Shown here: positions 5,753 through 10,356 of the stretch, in pieces
How the letters are laid out: each line of letters starts with the position of its first letter
Position numbering within the stretch: the stretch's first letter is position 1
Assembly: GCA_029974875.1 (NCBI GenBank)
Contig: JARKQP010000339.1
Span: forward strand, 1 to 10,356
Source: Mobilitalea sp.
GTDB lineage: Bacteria > Bacillota_A > Clostridia > Lachnospirales > Lachnospiraceae
Reading direction: 5' to 3'
Length of the DNA stretch: 10,356 nucleotides
Made by a program: the position numbers and the translations under genes
Notes under the pieces: model-generated
Database searches by the model: none
What the model was told of the DNA's origin: nothing
The model's input: only the letters and a program-made list of their open reading frames with translations

Positions 5753-7246
5753 ATGAAGCAGGATATCAAACTTAGGGTATCTCAGATAGAGAAATCCTTT
5801 CCCGGCGTCAAGGCTTTAAATAAAATTGATTTTGAAGTTAGAAAAGGTACGGTCCATGCTCTATGCGGCGAAAATGGGGCAGGCAAATCCACCTTAATGA
5901 AAATCATCAATGGTATTTATAAACCGGATGCCGGTCAGATCTTCATCGATGAAAAGCCGGTTAAGATCCAAAGTCCGATCCACGCAAGACAGCATGGAAT
6001 TGCAATGATTGCGCAGGAATTGAATTACGTACCGGAGATGTCCATCGAAGAAAATCTATTTCTGGGAAGGCTGCCGGTAAAGAAAACGGGAAAGGTGGAT
6101 TGGAAGCTTTTACGGAAGAAGACCCTGGAGTTTTTAGAGGCGGAGCAGCTGCCCTACAAGCCGACCCAGAAGCTGAAGACTTTAACTGTATCAGATATAC
6201 AGATGCTAGAGATTATTAAGGCCATTTCCAATAATGCAGAGATTATTGTAATGGATGAGCCGACCTCCTCCATCACCCATAGGGAGGTGGAGATGCTCTT
6301 TAAGAAGATAGCAGAGCTAAAGCAGCAAGGCGTAAGTATTGTGTATATCTCCCACAAGCTCGATGAGGTATTCCGGATTGCCGACGATATCACTGTATTC
6401 CGGGACGGAGCAGTAGTGGAAAGCCATCCGGCAAAGGAAATGAACATGGACCAGGTCATTTCTCTCATGGTTGGACGGAAGATGGAAAATGTATATCCGA
6501 AGGAGCCGGTCCAGATCGGCGAAACCCTGCTGGAGGTGAGGGAGCTATATAGTACAGGAATTTTTAAGGAGATTGATTTCCATGTAAAGAAGGGTGAGAT
6601 CGTAGGCTTTGCCGGTCTTGTCGGAGCAGGAAGAACCGAGGTGATGAGGGCTGTCTTTGGACTTGATCCGATTACCTCAGGTGAGATCCGGATTAATCGT
6701 AAAAGGGTTGTAATTAAAAAGGTTGGAGACAGCATCAGGCACAAGATGGTAATGCTCTCCGAGGACAGGAGACGGTACGGAATTATTCCGATCCGGAGCG
6801 TCATGGAAAACGCCAGTATCTCAAGTCTGGAAAAGGTAATCTATGGAGGCTATGCCCATGATAAGGAAGAACGCAGGATTGTAGGGGAGTACTTTAAGAA
6901 AATGAATGTCAAGACACCTTCCCTGGATACTCCCATCCAGTCCTTAAGCGGCGGTAACCAGCAGAAGGTACTGCTGGCAAAGTGGATGCTGAGGGATCCG
7001 CAGATATTAATCCTGGATGAACCTACAAGAGGAATCGACGTAGGAGCAAAATTTGAGATATATAAGCTGATGGTGGATATGGCGAAGCAGGGGAGAGCGG
7101 TGATCATGGTATCCTCCGAGCTTCCGGAGCTTATCGGCATGTGTGACCGTATCTACGTTATGAACCAGGGTAAAATCACCGGAGAACTGAAGAAGGGTGA
7201 ATTTAGCCAGGAAGCCATCATGAAATATGCGACTAATACGAAATAG
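5753..7246 (+). CDS. Sugar ABC transporter ATP-binding protein, two fused nucleotide-binding domains
   Basis: 497 residues, the usual length for RbsA/MglA/XylG-type ATPases, cytoplasmic, energising import by the permease encoded next. In the first domain: Walker A GENGAGKS at 39-46, the degenerate signature LTVSDIQM at 144-151, Walker B IIVMDEP at 164-170 and switch His201. In the second: the altered P-loop GLVGAGRT at 288-295 (Arg instead of Lys), signature LSGGNQQ at 398-404 and Walker B ILILDEP at 418-424. This asymmetry is normal for the family. The start is ATG 5753, with GGAGG at 5741-5745. A longer in-frame reading from 5693 would begin inside the -10 box and is rejected. The stop TAG at 7244 overlaps the ribosome site of the permease gene, so the two are tightly coupled. 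Confidence 0.95.
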   Translation: MKQDIKLRVSQIEKSFPGVKALNKIDFEVRKGTVHALCGENGAGKSTLMKIINGIYKPDAGQIFIDEKPVKIQSPIHARQHGIAMIAQELNYVPEMSIEENLFLGRLPVKKTGKVDWKLLRKKTLEFLEAEQLPYKPTQKLKTLTVSDIQMLEIIKAISNNAEIIVMDEPTSSITHREVEMLFKKIAELKQQGVSIVYISHKLDEVFRIADDITVFRDGAVVESHPAKEMNMDQVISLMVGRKMENVYPKEPVQIGETLLEVRELYSTGIFKEIDFHVKKGEIVGFAGLVGAGRTEVMRAVFGLDPITSGEIRINRKRVVIKKVGDSIRHKMVMLSEDRRRYGIIPIRSVMENASISSLEKVIYGGYAHDKEERRIVGEYFKKMNVKTPSLDTPIQSLSGGNQQKVLLAKWMLRDPQILILDEPTRGIDVGAKFEIYKLMVDMAKQGRAVIMVSSELPELIGMCDRIYVMNQGKITGELKKGEFSQEAIMKYATNTK

Positions 7247-7257
7247 GAGGGGAAGAA

Positions 7258-8238
7258 ATGCTCGCAAAAATTAAAAATACTCCTGCCAAGGAGAAATATT
7301 CAATCTTTATTGTTTTGTTTGTAATGATTTTTCTATGCAGCTTCTTAAACAAAAACTTTTTATCGCCGGCCAATCTGTCCAATATCATGAAGCAGCTGGC
7401 GGTAAGTACCATCTTAGCCTATGGTGAAATGCTCTTAATTATCAGCGGTATGCTGGATCTGTCCTCCGGTGCGGTGCTGGCCCTGTCCGGCGTGTTGTCC
7501 ATCATTGCCTATAAATCCACCGGTTCCTTAGTATTGGCGGTAATCGTAGCAATTGCTGTTGCCGTTACATGTAACCTGGTAAATGCCTTTATGATTACCC
7601 ACTTAAATGCACCGCCCTTTATCGCAACCCTGGTTATGATGCAGGTTGCCCGCGGTGTGGCATTGCTGATTACAAACGGACAGAACATCCTGCAGCTAAA
7701 GAATTATGTGATCTTCGGCCAGGGAAATATCGGACCCGTTCCCATCTCCATCATAATAACAGCGGTGATCACGGTAATAATATGGTACATCCTGAGGCAC
7801 ACCAGGCTGGGACGTTCCCTATATGCAATCGGCGGTAACGAAGAAGCCTCCGTTGCAGCGGGTATCACAGTAAAGAAGAACAAATATATCGTATTCATTA
7901 TCAATGGTATCTTAGTAGGTATCGCAGGTGTTTTATTCATGTCCCGTGTCAATGCCGGCTTGCCCAACGGCGCAATAGGCTATGAAATGGAAGGCTTAAC
8001 AGCCGCCATCGTCGGTGGAACCAGCTTCTCCGGCGGTGTGGGAACCACCATGGGAACCTTAGCCGGTGCATTTATAATCGGCTGCTTAAATAATATCATG
8101 AACTTAATCGGTGTGGATTCCTACGTTCAGCAGATCGTTAAGGCCTGCATTATAGCACTTGCGGTTATCTGGGATATCAGATCAAAAACGAAGAAGACGA
8201 GAAAGGTTATCCTTGTTGAAGAAAAGAAGGAAGCCTAG
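7258..8238 (+). CDS. Sugar ABC transporter permease (RbsC-like)
   Basis: 326 residues, integral membrane protein that forms the channel as a homodimer with the ATPase at 5753-7246. Hydrophobic segments lie around 14-29, 48-62, 70-83, 92-110, 118-136, 160-179, 210-227, 245-257, 263-280 and 291-305. Family hallmarks are MLLIISGMLDLSSGAVLAL (58-76), corresponding to the GGIDLSVG region of RbsC, and the cytoplasmic coupling loop GRSLYAIGGNEEASVAAGI (185-203). AAIVGGTSFSGGVGT (249-263) follows. The tail after residue 306 is Lys-rich and cytoplasmic. ATG 7258 follows the ATPase stop by 11 bp, with AGGAGG at 7245-7250. Length is normal and no key segment is missing. Substrate specificity cannot be read from the permease. 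Confidence 0.95.
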   Translation: MLAKIKNTPAKEKYSIFIVLFVMIFLCSFLNKNFLSPANLSNIMKQLAVSTILAYGEMLLIISGMLDLSSGAVLALSGVLSIIAYKSTGSLVLAVIVAIAVAVTCNLVNAFMITHLNAPPFIATLVMMQVARGVALLITNGQNILQLKNYVIFGQGNIGPVPISIIITAVITVIIWYILRHTRLGRSLYAIGGNEEASVAAGITVKKNKYIVFIINGILVGIAGVLFMSRVNAGLPNGAIGYEMEGLTAAIVGGTSFSGGVGTTMGTLAGAFIIGCLNNIMNLIGVDSYVQQIVKACIIALAVIWDIRSKTKKTRKVILVEEKKEA

Positions 8239-8348
8239 TAAGGCAAAAAGGATACTTATTCAGCTAAGAGGGGGAGGAGTATCAACAAGCAGGTCAAATT
8301 ACGGAAAGAAATGTGGTTCAAAATTAAAATAGAAAAGGAGAAGATATT

Positions 8349-9389
8349 ATGAAGAACAAAGCGGTATTCATGACAGGATTAAACAAAATGGAAATCAGGG
8401 ACGTGGAAGTACCTACGATAAAGGAAAACGAGGTGCTGGTGAAGCTGGAGTATGTGGGAATCTGCGGTTCGGACGTACATTATCTGGAGCATGGCTCCAT
8501 CGGTGATTTTGTGGTTAATGGGGATTTCATTCTCGGCCATGAGTGTGCCGGCGAGATCGTAGCCTTAGGAAGCAAGGTAACGGAGTTAGAGCTTGGCGAT
8601 AAGGTGGCTTTAGAGCCTGGCTGCACCTGCGGACAATGCGAATTTTGTAAGACAGGTAAATACAACCTTTGCCCGGATGTAGAATTCTTAGCAACACCTC
8701 CTTATCATGGCTGTCTTGAGAATTATATCGCATTTCCGGCGAATATGTGCTTTAAGTTACCAGATAATATCACCTCAAAAGAGGGCGCATTAGTGGAGCC
8801 TCTGGCAGTTGGCATGCATGCGGCTGCCCAGGGAAATGTAAAGCTGGGGGACTCCGTAGTCATCCTCGGCTCCGGCTGCATCGGTCTTGTTACCCTTCTG
8901 GCCTGCAAGGCTTATGGTGCTACGGATATCACAGTAGTGGATGTAATGCCAAAGAGACTGGATTATGCCATGAAGCTGGGAGCTACCAGAGTAATCAATG
9001 CGAGGGAAGAGGATGCGGTTGCCAAGCTGGAGGAGATAACCAAGGGAAAGGGAGCCGACGTTGTAATTGAGACAGCAGGCAGCAAGATAACCATTAAGCA
9101 GACCGCGTACCTGGTAAAACGGGGCGGAACCATCGTACTTGTGGGCATGGCGCCGGAGGATATCATCGATTATAACTTTGCAAAGATCATGGCGAAGGAA
9201 GCTACCATTACTTCCGTATTCCGCTACAGGAACATTTATCCGAAGGCAATCAATGCCATAGCAAAAGGCATCATTGATGTATCCGGCATTGTTACCCATG
9301 AATTTGATTTCGAAGATACTGCAAAAGCCTTTGATTTTGTAATTAACAATAAGAACGATGTTGTAAAAGCAGTGATTAAAATAGGATAA
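8349..9389 (+). CDS. Zinc-dependent polyol dehydrogenase (sorbitol/xylitol dehydrogenase type)
   Basis: 346 residues, medium-chain dehydrogenase/reductase family, cytoplasmic; oxidises a polyol to a ketose with NAD. Catalytic-zinc ligands are Cys39 (GICGSDVHY), His64-Glu65 (GHECAGE) and Glu150 (EPLAVGMHA). The structural-zinc cysteines are 94, 97, 100 and 108. The Rossmann motif is GSGCIGL at 174-180, with Asp198 at the end of the second strand, as expected for NAD rather than NADP. The motif SDVHYLEHGSIGDFVV is typical of sorbitol and xylitol dehydrogenases. ATG 8349 has AAGGAG at 8335-8340. It follows the permease by 110 bp with no terminator between, so it is in the same operon. The xylulokinase remnant directly after its stop favours xylitol or D-arabitol to D-xylulose over sorbitol to fructose; that is inference. 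Confidence 0.92.
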   Translation: MKNKAVFMTGLNKMEIRDVEVPTIKENEVLVKLEYVGICGSDVHYLEHGSIGDFVVNGDFILGHECAGEIVALGSKVTELELGDKVALEPGCTCGQCEFCKTGKYNLCPDVEFLATPPYHGCLENYIAFPANMCFKLPDNITSKEGALVEPLAVGMHAAAQGNVKLGDSVVILGSGCIGLVTLLACKAYGATDITVVDVMPKRLDYAMKLGATRVINAREEDAVAKLEEITKGKGADVVIETAGSKITIKQTAYLVKRGGTIVLVGMAPEDIIDYNFAKIMAKEATITSVFRYRNIYPKAINAIAKGIIDVSGIVTHEFDFEDTAKAFDFVINNKNDVVKAVIKIG

Positions 9390-9554
9390 GGTGAGGGTAT
9401 GTGCAATATCTCCCTTGGAACCTCGGGAACAATCTTTATCTCCAGTAAGAATTTTGGGGTGGACAGATACAATGCTTTGCATGCCTTTGCCCTTGCGGAC
9501 GGCAATTATCATCTGCTAGGCTGTATGTTAAGCGCTGCCGCCTGCAACAAATAG
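9390..9554 (+). pseudogene. xylB: Xylulokinase remnant (internal fragment of the C-terminal FGGY domain)
   Basis: Directly after the TAA of the dehydrogenase, and in the same frame, the sequence reads GEGMCNISLGTSGTIFISS..., then ALHAFALADGNYHLLGCMLS, then AAACNK and TAG. This corresponds to the conserved stretch of xylulokinase around residues 240-292 (SLGTSG, HAF, H-L-G-LSAA-CN), normally followed by a WW pair. Missing are the N-terminal domain, the catalytic-Asp region just upstream, and the rest of the C-terminal domain; intact enzymes have about 480-500 residues. A GGTGAGGGT sequence precedes the ATG at 9399, so a 51-residue peptide could be made, but it could not be a kinase. It is most simply a deletion scar at the end of the operon. 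Family assignment is from recall of conserved motifs. Confidence 0.8.
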
Positions 9555-9666
9555 CAGGGTGAATTGCCATCACTTAATCTACGGTTTGAAGTGGGAATAT
9601 GATAAAAAAGATAAAAAGCAGGATAAAAGCTTCTTTGTTATCAGAAGATATTATTTAGAACAAACT

Positions 9667-9706
9667 GAACAGAAAGGACGCTCCTTTGGGAGCGCTTTTT
9701 CTGTTC
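9667..9706 (+). terminator. Rho-independent terminator closing the transporter-dehydrogenase operon
   Basis: GAACAGAAA (9667-9675) pairs with TTTCTGTTC (9698-9706), and the inner stem CGCTCC/GGAGCG (9679-9684/9689-9694) has a TTTG loop. A T-run at 9696-9700 follows the GC stem, so it works for the plus strand. Confidence 0.85.
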
Positions 9707-9961
9707 GATAAAATATTTAGGATAAAAAATCCGAGTATTAAAAGTGCATAAACTGTTTGCATAATCCCTTTAGGTGATTTAAGATTAAAGATGATTTGCG
9801 TGAAAAATATAATACAATTACGGAAAAATATATAATAAACCAGGTGGAATAACGGGGCGTATGTACAATATGAATAATACACAGCTATAACAACAGCATA
9901 GTACAAATATTATTTATAAATCCTTAGGAAATGGATGGCGCGATTCGAAGGGAGGCAATCC
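9707..9961 (+). other. AT-rich spacer before the last gene; no gene seen
   Basis: This stretch holds TATAAT at 9808-9813 and again at 9831-9836, without convincing -35 boxes, so a promoter for the gene at 9962 is likely but not placed. TGCATAA occurs twice (9745-9751 and 9758-9764), 13 bp apart. None of the duplicated promoter motifs found at 4012-4147 and 5570-5707 recurs here. No coding frame with a ribosome site was found on either strand. Confidence 0.4.
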
Positions 9962-10356
9962 ATGCAAAATTGTAATGGCACGGCAGTAAAGAAAATATGG
10001 GTTTTTACTATAATCTTTTTATTGTTCCTTTCAGGATGTGACAGGGCTGAGGAAAAGACCTCCACCAGGACAGAGCTGTTCGGGGGAGAAGTAAGCGGAT
10101 TTGGCAATGTGACGGCACCCTCCGGCTTTGATTGGAAGCAGTGTGACGGCACCATATTGAACTTTATCTGTGAGGATAATATCAATGCTAATATTTTATC
10201 GAAAGAGGTTGAGAACTTTACCAGAGTCACAGGGATTAAGGTAAATATCAAACGGATGGACTTCAATACCCTGGAAGAAAAAATCAACATGGAGTTTATT
10301 TCAAAAACAGCCCAGTATGAGTTGATTTATGTTGACCCGTATAAGACCCTGAATCG
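9962..10356 (+). CDS. Extracellular solute-binding lipoprotein (sugar ABC family 1-like), partial at C-terminal end
   Basis: 131 residues visible before the window ends. The ATG at 9962 is preceded by GGAGG (9951-9955) at 6 bases. Residues 1-26 are a lipoprotein signal: basic start with VKK at 9-11, hydrophobic core WVFTIIFLLF, lipobox LSGC with Cys26. After a charged linker, TILNFICEDN begins the first strand of a type-I solute-binding fold, and the helix that follows reads EVENFTRVTGIKVNIKRMDF, the usual pattern of family 1 sugar-binding proteins. It is unrelated in sequence class to the binding protein at 4287-5327, and so starts a separate uptake system. The ligand is unknown. The protein is incomplete only because the window stops. 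Confidence 0.8.
   Translation, partial: MQNCNGTAVKKIWVFTIIFLLFLSGCDRAEEKTSTRTELFGGEVSGFGNVTAPSGFDWKQCDGTILNFICEDNINANILSKEVENFTRVTGIKVNIKRMDFNTLEEKINMEFISKTAQYELIYVDPYKTLN

Noticed and set aside
6154..6804. 216-codon minus-strand frame inside the ATPase gene
   Set aside because: It is antisense to a well-supported gene, has no ribosome site, and is Ser/Ile-rich shadow sequence with no recognisable domain.
8790..9512. 240-codon minus-strand frame over the dehydrogenase gene
   Set aside because: Antisense shadow of a strongly conserved enzyme; it also covers the xylulokinase remnant and has no own signals.
9655..9906. Hydrophobic 83-codon minus-strand frame
   Set aside because: It starts at TTG without a ribosome site, lies in AT-rich spacer and ends by translating the terminator hairpin.
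9910..10290. 126-codon minus-strand frame
   Set aside because: It is antisense to the lipoprotein gene at 9962, which has a ribosome site, signal peptide and lipobox.

Overview
The window looks like part of the chromosome of a Gram-positive, endospore-forming Clostridia species, probably Lachnospiraceae-like. The signs are moderate-to-low GC, strong AGGAGG-type ribosome binding sites, lipoprotein-type solute-binding proteins, Firmicute-style terminators, and two collagen-like proteins of the kind found on spore surfaces. The taxonomy is inferred from style, not from a marker gene.

Left part (1-3986): two copies of the same two-gene module point away from each other. Each has a family-2 glycosyltransferase with a TPR-like C-terminal half, followed by a collagen-like protein. 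The minus-strand copy is GT (1736 to 669), then collagen-like protein (545 to beyond the window edge). The plus-strand copy is GT (1902-2975), then collagen-like protein (2999-3910), closed by a terminator at 3940-3986. The two collagen-like proteins share a nearly identical N-terminal domain but have very different Gly-X-Y repeats. The 165-bp divergent gap carries two back-to-back sequences that fit the mother-cell sigma-K promoter pattern (AC, 15 bases, CATAnnnTA), one per direction. The simplest reading is a late-sporulation locus making glycosylated collagen-like spore-surface filaments, comparable in logic to BclA-type exosporium glycoproteins and their glycosyltransferases.

Middle and right part (3987-9706): a polyol or pentose uptake and oxidation locus in two transcription units. 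The first encodes a solute-binding lipoprotein (4287-5327), followed by a 14-bp hairpin, a possible 24-residue small ORF and a terminator. The second encodes the double ATPase (5753-7246), the permease (7258-8238) and a zinc-dependent sorbitol/xylitol-type dehydrogenase (8349-9389). It ends in a broken xylulokinase remnant (9390-9554) and a terminator (9667-9706). The two units are driven by paralogous copies of one promoter region: about 120 bp, ungapped, exactly 1560 bp apart, roughly 78% identical by hand count. Matching blocks cover a 21-bp-spaced direct repeat, two palindromes and an extended -10 promoter. The dehydrogenase plus xylulokinase remnant suggests that the original pathway took xylitol, or a similar pentitol, to xylulose and then xylulose 5-phosphate, and that the kinase step has been lost here.

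Far right (9707-10356): an AT-rich spacer, then the start of another sugar-type solute-binding lipoprotein (9962 onward), cut by the window end. No tRNA, rRNA, CRISPR array or intact mobile element was seen.
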